NCBI GenBank assembly: GCA_019925095.2
Contig: CM034405.1
Span: forward strand, 11,294,401-11,358,400
Length of the DNA stretch: 64,000 nt
Reading direction: 5' to 3'
Source: Dendrolimus kikuchii
Lineage: Eukaryota; Arthropoda; Insecta; Lepidoptera; Lasiocampidae
The notes beneath the pieces are model-generated. The model saw only the letters and a program-made list of their open reading frames with translations. It did not search any database and had not been told where the DNA came from. The position numbers and the translations under genes were made by a program. Of the stretch, positions 42,039-52,974 are shown in pieces. Numbering within the stretch: position 1 is the stretch's first letter; each line of letters opens with the position of its first letter.

Positions 42039-43211
42039 TTAATATGTTTAGGTTTCACAGGTCCTAAACTTTGTGAAAGCTGTAAAAATAAACGGTTTTT
42101 AAAATTTGTGATAAACACTAAACTTCTGACGTCTATTTATATTTCTCTGTAGTCATGGCAGCGCACAATTTTAATATTTGTCACGTCTCTGCTACATTTG
42201 GGATAAGCATAATGATAGTTTCACGCAGATGTAGCAATGGGTTTAATGCGTCATTTGTGATGCGACTAGCTAATCTAAATCTAGCTAAACATATGGGCGT
42301 TATTTTTAACGCTAGAAACAAGACTTATTTGGCCACAGTCACTACACTAACATTATTCCAGGTGTAGCACGGACATTATTATTTGTTTCAATAGTTCAAA
42401 ATGTTCAGAACGGTTGTATACCGATAGTAGGGCTAGTAAATTAATAGTAAAATATAGGAACCGATTTTAATATTTATTTACTTGTCCTATCGGTTAAATT
42501 TTGACATTGGTTGTATCATGGAAAATGAATACATGTATGGAGCTTAGGTATGCCAAATTTAACCGATAGTAAGGCAAATGAACGTTCGGTAAGATATAAG
42601 AATCGGGCCTTACTGATATTTTTTAAAACGCGCCCTTTGCGATTGCCTGTGAATTTGTGAATGACATTCACAATAATAATTGTTGTTGTTTTTCAAATTT
42701 GCCACAAAGGCAGGCAAAGGACTTAGTCCATACAACCTTGTCAGTTGTATTTCCACAATAATAATAATTGACATATAATTTTTGAACAGTATTAAGGGGT
42801 GTATAGTGTTGCAAGTCGCGACTGATGGACTCGGATGATGTGCGGGGATTACAACGTATTTTGACAAGGAAAGTCCATTGAAGTTTGCACATTATAAGTC
42901 GTAAGTTGCGAACGTGACTTTGAGCGTTCGGAAGTCCTTAAAGCATTCTGGAGAGTGAGCTATGGTTCTGGTGTTCACATTATTCGTAATCGTACGCGTC
43001 CGATGTATGCATCCAATGGACGCGTCACGTAATGTGTAGGTACCTTTATGGTTATAAACTGCGATGTAACATTTTGATAACAAAATTAATTAATTGACGA
43101 AGTATCCATATATTATAGAGATCCATGTATCCATAGCATAGAGTACTTTTATATACTGGAAATCTGGATCCACAGTTCATAGTATTTTGTGATTGAAATA
43201 AACATCCAGAA
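42039..43211. promoter_or_regulatory. shared upstream region of CFAP36 and PIGH
   Basis: The two start codons are 1,173 bp apart and point away from each other, so both promoters must lie here or slightly beyond. No TATA box was recognised. A dispersed repeat segment at about 42195-42265 (GTTTCACGCAGATGTAGC) recurs inverted at about 50425-50455 and 55670-55715. A TTTAACCGATAGT box occurs twice in opposite orientation (42490-42500 and 42557-42570), suggesting a further small element. Confidence 0.45.
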
Positions 43212-46200
43212 ATGCCAAGTGAACTTTCAGCATTTGAATATGATAATGTAAACGGAATAAAACTAATATTGCATGTGAAAACAAGAAATGGATTGCCTAC
43301 TTCGAAACAATTTACAATTTCCTATAAGAATATTGAAAACAACGCAACTTGGCCGAAAAAATCACTTTTCTTTGCAATATTATTCAATATAATAGCTTTA
43401 CTTTATGTAAGAATTAGTGTGACTGCGATATTAATTATTGTTGTAGTGTTATCGTTCCTTGTATTTTTTTGGATAACGCACAGTGTTCAATCAGGTTAGT
43501 ATTAGTTTAGTGCTTTTATTTATTTATACCATTTAGAGTAGGAGTCTCCAAGCTTACTGGCATTAAAGCGATATTGATTCCTTCATTGGGTCCTGAAACT
43601 GCCTGCTGATCAATGACACTGTCTGTTTTTACCTATAGATTGCGATAAAAAAAACAATTTTAATATGCAGTCTTGCAGCTAATCTGGAGATGTTATTAAG
43701 TTTGGTACAGTCTGTACTGACATGTTGATGATAGACATTTCAAATGTTGTCAGGGACAAACCCTCACTTTTCAGGAAGATCACAAGATAGTTTTTTATAA
43801 AAAATATTTCACAACATTTTTATTAAGTTGTGAAATTATATCCAAATGAATTAATCTGTGACAAACTATTGATTAAAATATCTTCAAGGTTAAACTTTAC
43901 CTTAATGGTGACTGAATTTTAAGTAGTGGGGGGGCTGGGAGATGGGGAAGGAATATTTCTCCCTTCTGCAACCCCAATGTCTAGGTGACATGTAGTTCTT
44001 GAGATATTAATTTTTTTCGTTCATTCGTATCCTTATATTATGATGATGGTGACCAGTCTGTTCTGGCACTTGCTGGCTGCTGCTGCGGCACACTCGCTAC
44101 GCTCGCTCGGCGCATGTGCTTTGGTTTGAAGTCTAACCTAACTTAACCTAAGTCACCGTACTAGTGACTGGTCGTAACTTTCGACTAAAGCCCACAAGTC
44201 AAGGGAATATACCACGGCGGTGGTCAGTGAGTGTCACAACCGATTTGTAAGCATAGTCGCAATATATAAGCAAAAACAAATTTTATGTTCTTATTTTCTG
44301 TATTTAAAAATCAACAAACTAATTCAAAACTTGTTTACTAAACTCAAAAACAGTTTTAGTGTATATATACTTAGTCTGGCCATAAATACTGTTACAATTA
44401 AAAAGAAACAAAATATTCATTCGGTCATTTTTATATGATTGTTCATTGTGTTTTCTAATTTTGGTGCCAATACATTGTACAATATTTTGCAATATTAAAA
44501 TGGAGTGGGGCGATAAAGAGAATCGGATCGCTGTGATTGCATTACACAAAGTAGGTATGGAGCCAAATGCAATTTTTAAAACACTACATATGCTTGGTAT
44601 TAGTCAAATGTTTGTGTACCGGGCTATTAATAGGTACAATGAGACCTTCTCTGTTTGTGACAGAAAAAGATCTGGCCATTCACATAGTGTTCGTATGAAA
44701 AAGGTGGTCAAAGCAGTAAGGGAAAGAATTCGAAAAAATCCTGTCCGAAAGCAAAAGATTTTATCTCGGGAGATAAAGATATCGTCTAGAACCATGTCGC
44801 GTTTTTTAAAAGATGACTTAGGACTTGCAACCGATAAGAGACGCACTGGTCATTTCTTAACTCATAATTTAAATAAGAATAGGGTGGTAAAATCGAAACA
44901 ACTACTGAAGTGGTATGCAAAGGGAGGTTACAGAAAAATTTTGTTTACAGATGAGAAAATTTTTACAATTGAGCAATATTTTAACAAACAAAATGACCGT
45001 ACTTATGCTCAAAGCTCTAAGGAAGCATCTCAATTAGTCGACTGAGTGCAACATGGGCATTATCCTTCTTCAGTGATGGTTTGGTGGGGTGTTAGCTATG
45101 AAGGAGTGACAGCCATATTTTTGTGAAAAAGGTATCAAAACATCAGCAGAAGTATATCAAGATACCATTCTTGAGAAGGTAGTTAAGCCCCCTAACAACA
45201 CCATGTTCAATAACCAAGAATGGTCCTTCCAGCAAGACAGCAGTTTTGGTTGGAAAAGAACGTTTCGGACTTCATCAGAGCTGAAGACTGGCCGTCGTCT
45301 AGTCCCGATCTTAATCCGCTGGATTATGATTTATGGTCAGTTTCAGAGAGTACGGCTTGCTCTAAATGCCATGATAATTTGGCGTCCCTAAAACAATCCA
45401 TACAATTGGCAGTGAAGAATTTTCCCATGGAAAGAGTGCGTACTTCTATTGATAACTAGCCTCAATGTTTAAAGGACTGTATTGCAGCCAATGGAGACCA
45501 CTTCGAGTAAGCTTTTATATTTTAAATTGTTTTATATTGATGTATTAAACTAACACACTGTAAAACTTATAAATGTTATTTGCAATAGAAAAAAATATTC
45601 TTTGTTACAATATTTATGGCAAGACTAGGTATATATTAAGCATATGTGTATTAAATACAAATCACACTTTGATAACCTTGTTTATCTAACACACTTTTGT
45701 TTTCCCCATTATTCATTCAAAACTTGTTTAAGGATCCTAAAAACTTGTTACCTAACCCAAATAACAGGTCTAGTCAGCTATATATAAGGCATTATGTATA
45801 CCCCTCAACTCAAATTACCCTTAATCTCATGCCACTCTAGGTCAAAATGCAGCCTTGTTTCAATTCTAAATAAATTTACAAAAAAATATATCTAATAAAA
45901 TTGATTAAATTAAATACACTATAATAGACACTAGATAAAGGGAGTAAGAATGTAGGTTGTAGGTCAGCTTGTGTCTGAAGTTGAGAACCCCTTGGAAGGA
46001 GTTTTTGCACAAGGATAATGCATTAGGCCAAATGAAATTAATTGTGTGTTTGAAACACACAATTAATTTCTTAATTATTATGATTTCAGAAAGTCTTCTA
46101 GTCATTCCCACCGTGGGCATCCAAAGTTCTGTGAAGTATGTTTGCGGTAGAGAAGATAATTTTGTATCATGGGCCAGTGTTGATGATGTTATTATCAATG

Positions 46201-47644
46201 AAGTTATAAAGACGGTAGGTAATATTCTCATTATTAAGTATAAGATTTCAAAAGTTGTTAGATTTTGTGTTCTTCCTTGTATTTATAAATTAAATTAAAT
46301 TGAATTTCAATCTACCAATAAATAAAATTAAAGTGTTGGTGATATCAAAATTTGTGTAATAATTGTTACACGATGATTGTTCTTAGAATTGTTGTCTGTC
46401 AGTCTGAAAGTTTGTCTCGAATGGGCTTGGAAATGCATGAACAGATTTTAATGGGGAATGGGAATAGAATTTTTGTTCCTAGTAGTTTTACAATGTACAT
46501 CCAAGGTATATTTTTTAACATATAGTATGTTTTCAAGTATATACTGTGAAGCCACTGTTATAATATTTATGTCTTTAAACTTATCTTGCAAGGAATCCTG
46601 CACTGTTGTATGTATGTATGTTGTAAATTCACTCAATTTATAGCACGCTTCTGCAGGACAAAAATAACATTTATGTCAGCTGCTTTACCCCAAAATAAAA
46701 CACCATAAGAAAATGCTGTGAAAATAGTGGAAGTAACCAAATCAGCATGGGATTAGAACAGGAAATATATTGGTACCGTTTACAAGATCTGAAACAAAGT
46801 CTTGCTTGAACAAATTGGAGGTCACAGTTAGTCTTATATAAGAATGAAAACAAAACAAAAATAACAAGCAATAATAATGGTAGGCAGAGAGCATTGGTTT
46901 CCGTTTACTGCATTCTTTCTTGGCTTGCACATTTGCTTTAGCTATTAATTTGATTTATTTCATCTCTGGGTACATAGAGTATGAAGAATAATAAATCTTA
47001 ATAAAAATATAAAGTATTGTGATATTTTATTTGCAGAATCGTGTCTTATACTACTTGACACTTTTGGTGAAAATTAATGGCCAGTGTTCCTCAGAACAAG
47101 ACACTAAATTAATCCCACTATTTAAGGTAATCCATTCAAACATTCATTGAAATTACAATGTTTTTCCTTAAAAGAGCAATTTTTGTATATTACGAACTGG
47201 ATTTTTGCAATGAATTACACTATTTAATTATGTTTAAATGTCTTAGCCAGCCAACTTAAGCCACATCTAAAGTTAGATATTACAGTAGAAAATGTTTAAT
47301 ATTAATTATCTGAAGATACCATTTAACTAAAATTTTATCCATGTATGTATCTTGTAAGAAAATACAAGGTATAATATATTCTCGACTATTATTCATTAAT
47401 ATTTTTTTTTATGTTATTGATATAAGTGACAAGAGATAGCGACACTATTACATTAAGGATACGTTATTATATAAGGTTAATAATATAATATGTTTTAATA
47501 GTATTTTAATTTTTGCATTTCTTCACTTTTTCACAGTACACAAAACCAAGATTAGTGATGTTGGAGCAAATATACTCAGAGCTGCAGACACTTTTGATTC
47601 AGTCACAAAAAGTCTCAACTCTTGGATCTGGTGATATAGGATGA
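43212..47644 (+). CDS. PIGH: Phosphatidylinositol N-acetylglucosaminyltransferase subunit H, four exons
   Basis: Exons 43212-43494, 46090-46214, 47037-47126 and 47537-47644, with GT-AG borders and consistent phase, give 201 residues (human 188). The product is a small subunit of the GPI-GnT complex, which transfers GlcNAc from UDP-GlcNAc to phosphatidylinositol on the cytosolic face of the ER, the first step of GPI-anchor synthesis. Residues about 52-92 form a hydrophobic hairpin (SLFFAILFNIIALLYVRISV, TAILIIVVVLSFLVFFWITH). The diagnostic PIG-H domain follows: ESLLVIPTVGIQSSVKYVCG, VDDVIINEVIKTNRVLYYLT and KPRLVMLEQIYSELQTLL. Intron 1 contains a maT-like transposon and a palindrome abutting exon 2. 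The start ATG fits the family N-terminus length. Confidence 0.93.
44370..45629 (+). mobile_element. maT-like (DD37D) mariner transposon in PIGH intron 1
   Basis: The ends CTTAGTCTGGCCATAAATA (from 44370) and the complement CCTAGTCTTGCCATAAATA (to 45629) are imperfect inverted repeats of about 30-35 bp. Both are flanked by TA, the mariner target. The 1,260-bp length and single transposase in plus orientation are typical. It is inserted in the same direction as PIGH. Confidence 0.8.
44500..45511 (+). pseudogene. maT-like transposase, inactivated
   Basis: Starts MEWGDKENRIAVIALHKVGM. The N-terminal HTH is followed by a KRSGHSHSVRM linker and a second HTH. D1 is in LFTDEKIFTIE (codon 44950), then SVMVWWGVSYEGVTAIF and D2 in FQQD (codon 45236). 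The third acid is in PDLNPLDYDLW (codon 45322). D2 and D3 lie out of frame and about 28 nt closer than DD37D requires, so a deletion has removed the DSAPAH-type segment. A TGA at 45043-45045 and further stops confirm it is dead. The C-terminus resumes as SLKQSIQLAVKNFPMERV and ends near GDHFE. Confidence 0.8.
46034..46070. repeat. perfect palindrome just upstream of PIGH exon 2
   Basis: Two exact 18-base arms (GAAATTAATTGTGTGTTT and its complement) surround a single G. The right arm ends 19 bases before the exon 2 start at 46090, so it overlaps the region where the branch point and polypyrimidine tract should lie. Confidence 0.85.
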
Positions 47645-48039
47645 ATGAACAGTCACACCACTGTATGGAATTACATATCATTGATATTAAATACTGTTAT
47701 TTAAGCTACATGTTGTACCCTAAAGTAATTTAATATTATAATATTTATATAGAAGACAATTTGGTTAAAATTTTTGTATATTTTATAGTCTGCAAGCCAG
47801 CACCAGATTTTCATGACCAAATCTCTCTCGGGTGATAACTTGTAAAATGCTTCAGAGAGATGTATCATGAAGCTCTGTGAACGTTAGCTGCGGTTCAGTA
47901 GGTAGACTAAGCAGCGGTAGCATCTCCCACGCACGTTGATAAAAATATTAATTTTAATCATTTCCTTCCAATTGAAAATTTATCAAATTATGGTTAATCC
48001 AATATTTTAAAGTATAAGTCAGCTGATTGTTATCCGTGC
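47645..48039 (+). other. PIGH 3' UTR and short spacer
   Basis: AT-rich sequence after the PIGH stop codon. I see no canonical AATAAA in the first 150 bases; ATTAAA at 47687-47692 could serve as a variant signal. No gene. Confidence 0.4.
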
Positions 48040-48335
48040 AGAAACGGTGAAAGAATAGAATTTCCTGCGGCCGGGCGGCCTGTCGTAGAGGCGACAAAAC
48101 AACCCACAGCCAGGTGGTAAGGTATTTGCTCGACGGGATGGCTACCACGCCTGGTCTAGAGTATGCCCTCATAACAACATTGAGTTGTGTTCCGGCATTA
48201 GTGAGCAGGTTCCAGTCACCCTTAAGAGAGCAGCAGCGCATTTGTAGCACCTTTAGTGTTGTAAATGTCCATAGGCAATGGTAACCGCTTTCCATCAAGT
48301 GGGCAGTGAACTCCTGCAATAAAAACAAAACATCG
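48040..48335 (+). repeat. RTE-type LINE 3' UTR, 5'-truncated copy
   Basis: Reads GCGGCCGGGCGGCCTGTCG, AACCCACAGCCAGGTGG, GTGTTCCGGCATTAG and ends GTGAACTCCTGCAATAAAAA. This is the 3' UTR of the element at 25866-26790, with the short CTGCCTGTCTG segment replaced or lost. The antisense 124-codon open frame is a by-product of the repeat. Confidence 0.75.
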
Positions 48336-48463
48336 GTTGGTTATCTACGGCGCAGGTACATCGGGAGGAATGATTAGTTGTGTAAAACTGTACTTTTGGC
48401 AATCGCTGCGACTTCCACACTAATCGTCGTATCTGTTCCTAACATTTGACAGATGCTTATTGG

Positions 48464-49373
48464 TCAACAAGTTCAAAAACGTGAAAAATAGAGATAAAGG
48501 TCTTAAAAATATGAGCGATAGCTCATTGGATTCGGAATCATCTCTAGAAAAATGTTTTTGAAGGATTCTGGTGCAGGTAAAAAATTGCAAGTGTTATTAA
48601 CAAAATAAGATGAAAATTTGTATTTAGTTTTTAGTTAATAACTCGAAAAAGATTAATATTTAAGCAATTTTGAAACATTTTTTAGATATTTAATTTTGCA
48701 ATAGTTATAAAAAATCATAATTAACAAATTAATAAACTTTTATGAACATTTATCGCAGGATCTTATGAAGTATATATATCAAAAGGGCTCCACGAAGTTT
48801 CAAATTTATAGGCCAATTATTTATACCTTTTATTCCATTATTTATGGTAACGAAGATTAAGAAAAAAAAATGTTAGTTAACAATTGAATAACTTTTTAAA
48901 AACTGGTGATAAAACTTTTTTCCCCAACGGGGCTCGATTCTTCCAAGTGTTAAGAAAATACTAGAATTTATTCAAATTTTTAAAATGATATTAATCATTT
49001 TATGTTATAAAAAAAAATATTTTATCTGATGAACTCTCTTTAGCGGCGGAGAGCGCATGCCGTTTTCAACGTCAAATTAAAATGATAAATAATGGAGATA
49101 GAGTTCCGAAAGTTGGGACTTGTTCGGAAATGTCCTCCTCTTTAACAAGCTTTTTTCACAATTGCTTAAATATTAATATTTTTCGAGTTATTAACGAAAA
49201 ACTAAATACCTACATCTTTTTTTTCATCTTATTTTGTTCATAACAATTGTAATTTTTTACTTGCACCAAAATCCTTTAAAAACATTTTTCTAGAGGTGAT
49301 TCCGAATCCATTGAACTGTCGCTCACATTTTTAGGACCTTTATTTCTATTTTTCACGTTTTTGAAATTGTTGA
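48464..49373. mobile_element. foldback element with about 215-bp terminal inverted repeats
   Basis: The left arm (48464-48676) and the complement of the right arm (49153-49373) align almost throughout. Shared landmarks are TTCAAAAACGTGAAAAATAG, GGATTCGGAATCA, CTCTAGAAAAATGTTTTT, GAACAAAATAAGATGAAAA and ATTAATATTTAAGCAATT. The central 476 bp has no convincing open frame. Long arms and an AT-rich core indicate a non-autonomous foldback transposon. No target duplication was identified with confidence. Confidence 0.75.
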
Positions 49374-50152
49374 TTAGACTATTAGTATTGTTAGTCTGCA
49401 AAAATTAAAAATTGCAACAAAACTGATTTAGAATAATTTTTGACAGATTTTATATAAAATGTTTTAAATGATAACATTTGATAGTATTTTGTTTACCAAA
49501 TGTGAGAAAAGAATGATTTCTTGCACATTGTAGCAATATGCGATTTAGGGGCTTTACATTCCTTTATTTTTTCCTCCATGATTTGGTAGATAGAGGACCG
49601 GGTGAAGGTTATTTAAGCTTATTATTTGTAATAAGTAGGCATTTCTGTAGACCAAACGGTATGCTGTCTGGATATAATTGACAATTAGGCTGTCGAACAA
49701 CACGTATGCAGTCCATCAACTAGACATGACGTATTCATTTGGTAGCTTTCAACGGAATGTATTCTACCGAGTGGCACAATTCGATGCGACGCGAGTCTAT
49801 GTAATTGGTCCGTGTTATGCAGAAAATTGAACTAATTTTAATTCTTATTCGTTAAAACAAAAATTCTTAGTATACAATATGTAGAAGAGTACTAAGAATG
49901 ATATAGCCACGTTAAAACGTGACCCACAGAATTACTCTTACTTTTCGATCTTTTATTATTTAAAAATAATCCTTTAGGCCACATTAAAAATTAAAAGTTT
50001 TACTAAGTTTCTTTTTAATTTTTTGAATGATTTGGTCTAAAAAAAGTAGTGTAGCCCGTTGATGGTCGTAATTAATAGTGCCTCACGCATGCGCAACGGT
50101 GTTACTACACAAAAGCGCGGTGATTTGAATTCAGTCATGGGCTACCATGGTG
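49374..50152. other. gene-free AT-rich stretch
   Basis: No open frame, exon-like or repeat structure recognised apart from a single ACGCATGCGCA box near 50087. Confidence 0.45.
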
Positions 50153-50312
50153 CGGCCACACCTGCAATAATGTCAAAGATTTACGGTCTTATTCATAGAG
50201 AGTTAGAGTGAGTTTGAACGCTTTTTTATGGTTCTTGAAGAAGCGTTCAAACTGACTCTAACTCTCTATTAATAAGAACGTAAATCTTTAACATTATTGC
50301 AGACTGTGGCCG
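50153..50312. mobile_element. hairpin MITE with 62-bp arms
   Basis: Left arm 50162-50223 (starting CTGCAATAATGTCAAAG) and the complement of 50241-50302 agree at 58 of 62 bases, around a 17-base loop. Outside this, CGGCCACA is repeated at both ends (50153-50160 and the complement of 50305-50312) with a one-base offset. The whole 160 bp would fold into a single hairpin. No coding. Confidence 0.85.
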
Positions 50313-50894
50313 AATGCGTTTCATTTAATGTGATAACGCCGTTAACGAATGACTAGATCAATGTATGTACATACTTTATCTCAATATTCAACGTCATTAA
50401 CAATATGGGATCTCAAATAACTCATTAAACCCATCGCAATATCAACGTGAAACGGCCTATTATGTAATATTATCGCAAATGAAACCCCACTATTAGGAAA
50501 ATAAGAATATTAATGAAATTAGTATTGTGTTTTCATGTAAATATAATTATTTTGAGCCACTAAGAATTGTTCTCGATACAATATGTTTTAACGTATAAAG
50601 TTGTAAAATTATTACCTGTAACTGTAAGTTTTCTTGTTTTAATCTTTGAAATTTATCGACTATTCTTCTATAGGAATCTTTTTAAATGCCGTACTAAAAG
50701 CATCCTTAAAGATCAATCTAGTGACGCAAGCATAAACAGTCCAAAATTTGTGTTTTTAGGTTTACTGGGTTCAAAAAGTTTTCGAATAATATATTTTCTA
50801 ATTTACATTAAATATTTAATAGTATGTGCATATTTAAATTGTAGGGTCCTATATCTTTTTTCTGCTCCACCTACATCGCCAGATTAGTTAGTTT

Positions 50895-51035
50895 TTTTTT
50901 CTAGGTTGCCTGGGAGAGATCGCTTTTAGCGATGAGGCCGCCTGTTGTTCAGCCAACAAGTTTTGTAATTATGTATTTTGTTTTTGTAATTGTTTATTTT
51001 AGTGAGCAATAAAGTGTTATCTAATCTAATACATA
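50895..51035 (+). repeat. LINE 3' end with GATCGC hairpin
   Basis: Contains GGTTGCCTGGGAGAGATCGC and TTTTAGCGATGAGGCCGCC, where GATCGCTTTTAGCGAT can form a small hairpin, followed by an AT-rich tail ending AGTGAGCAATAAAGTGTTA. A second copy in opposite orientation is at 61615-61690. From memory this motif is a very common lepidopteran LINE 3' end; the family assignment is not certain. Confidence 0.55.
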
Positions 51036-51600
51036 CAGTGAGAACATTTGACTTTGTTACCATCTTTTGTATAACTATTACCTGTATTTTTACAAATAAA
51101 TATTAATTCATTCAATAGTTTTGCACGTTCCCTCTTGTATAACTTGTTCAATTGGCAGTAAGTCTAACTCTGTACTGCCGCTACCGTTGCGTCCCTATTC
51201 GCGTCGCATCGCAGTGCTCCGCACTTAACGCATCCCTGAATCAGTTCAATTACGTAATTAAATTCAGGTGGTAGGTAGATCGGTCGATTTTGAGATCCAT
51301 TTTCATGATAGCTTTTGTAATGGGAGCGATCCTTTGTTATTGAATGTGATGTTGCAGGAGCTTTGGCGTCGAAAAACAAGTGGCCGTGTGCGAGTCGGAT
51401 TCGTGTATGACAAGATTTTTTTTCAAAATATAATGTGATTACATGCAATTAAGAGATGAATCACTATCTCTTAATTGCATGTATGACGAGTATTCCATTT
51501 TAGTGATTTCACTACACCTTCCCTTCAATTATACTTCACTGTCTGTTCCTAAGTAGTAGGGTAGGTTATTATTGCATACATACACATATATCGCATTTCT
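51036..51600. other. gene-free stretch with one palindrome
   Basis: A perfect 17-bp stem palindrome with an eight-base loop occupies 51441-51482 (ACATGCAATTAAGAGAT and complement). The minus-strand open frame at 51164-51448 (94 codons) has no recognisable domain. Confidence 0.45.
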
Positions 51601-51864
51601 ACTAGAGATGCTACGAATGGCTTCTCTCACTATTCTGCCACTTTTTAACTATTCTGTATTCGGTCAATACTACAAGATATGCGGCCGAGCAGAATATTCG
51701 TAGCGTCTCTAGTTAAACGTAGTTCAACTAAGAATTTGTTATTGTAATATATACATTTTTGAATAATATCTGCGTTTTTTTCACGATTAGGTATTCGCCC
51801 AAATACTTTATAGTATTCGACCGAATACCGAGTAGAAGTCGAATATTCGTGGTATCTCTAATTT
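51601..51864. mobile_element. hAT-like terminal sequences, nested
   Basis: ACTAGAGATGCTACGAATGG at 51601 is matched by inverted ends ATTCGTAGCGTCTCTAGT (51696-51713) and ATTCGTGGTATCTCTAATTT (51845-51864). A TAGAGATGC-ACGAAT type end with ATTCG-rich subterminal sequence is typical of hAT elements in insects. Two right ends with one left end suggest a nested or tandem insertion. No transposase is present. Confidence 0.5.
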
Positions 51865-52264
51865 CTACCTTACAAGAACAAAAAATAAGCGATGAGCTAT
51901 AAGTTAATTACACAAAAGTGCGCTATTTTCACGACCCTAATTCTGTTTCATTGTCTGTATTTGAATGGGAGCATCTAATTTCGTAATGCCTGAACAGAAT
52001 GGTTTAAGTCTATCGATTAAGCAATCATCATTCGATTAATTTTAGCCTTTATTACTTAGTTGCTAGTGCCTGCGATATTTTTACCTGAAGATAATGCCTG
52101 TCGAATGCACGTCAGACTCATTTGAAACATGCCGTATAATTTATTATTTATTAATAATTTAAATGAGACACATTAAATGTTAGCACAACATTACATCAAA
52201 TACAAAATATTTGCTATTTTGTACCTATCAGATTTTTGAATCGTCTGTCTGATAGTTAAACATA

Positions 52265-52390
52265 TTCTTTTATTTTATTGCCTGAAGCAGGCAAAGAGGC
52301 AGACGGCCCACCTGATGGAAAGCGGTGACAGTCGCCTATGGATGTTTGCAACACCAGAAGTCTGGCTAATGCGTTGCCGAGCTGTAATTC
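52265..52390 (-). repeat. RTE 3' end, short copy
   Basis: The complement reads GTTGCAAACATCCATAGGCG, then CCGCTTTCCATCAGGTGGGC and CGTCTGCCTCTTTGCCTG, and ends GCAATAAAATAAAA. It is a short, 5'-truncated relative of the RTE 3' UTR at 25866-26210. Confidence 0.65.
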
Positions 52391-52974
52391 TTTTATAACG
52401 CCCTTAAAAAACCTCATGTCATCGCAATGTGAAAAATGAGGAGGGAAGTTCCTTTGAGATCATTATTGTACGCGGAATTAACGTTCTAGAGAACCATTGC
52501 GTAGTTAAGTGTTGGAGCTCAAAAAAATGGGGATGAATATCCAGTCGTTGGCGAACAGTGCGGTTGTAAAAAGTGAGGTGTTGGCACCAGGTCAAAAACA
52601 CTCCTGAGAACATTCCCCGTAATACAAGCGGTAGAATACAGAGGGACGTAGTCTCTCCGAAGGCTAAGCGATCCTGGTAGTAAGGGATCGTCGACGATTT
52701 TGATTATTTACTACTAGTTCCTACCAGCATTTAACATCTACGATAGATTTATGGCTGGTTGCAATATCTAACTATTCATTCAATTCTCCTTGTTGGCGGA
52801 CGATTGTCCAACGCGCGTTATTGGTCGCAACCAGGTTTTACTTAAACCAATGCTAGATCCATTGAGATATAACATGTCATGATCTAAGGCTAGATCATTC
52901 GTGTTTGACTACAATTAATTGATTAGTGCTCATTATTGTTATCAAAAAACAGTTAAAAGGGAAAGATTTTTAAA
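52391..52974. other. gene-free spacer
   Basis: No coding sequence or repeat recognised between the RTE fragment and the R1-clade LINE. The 64-codon frame on the minus strand at 52419-52613 has no domain. Confidence 0.4.

Noticed and set aside
47954..48328. 124-codon minus-strand frame
   Set aside because: It lies antisense on the RTE 3' UTR and mirrors the frame at 25920-26222 over the other copy.
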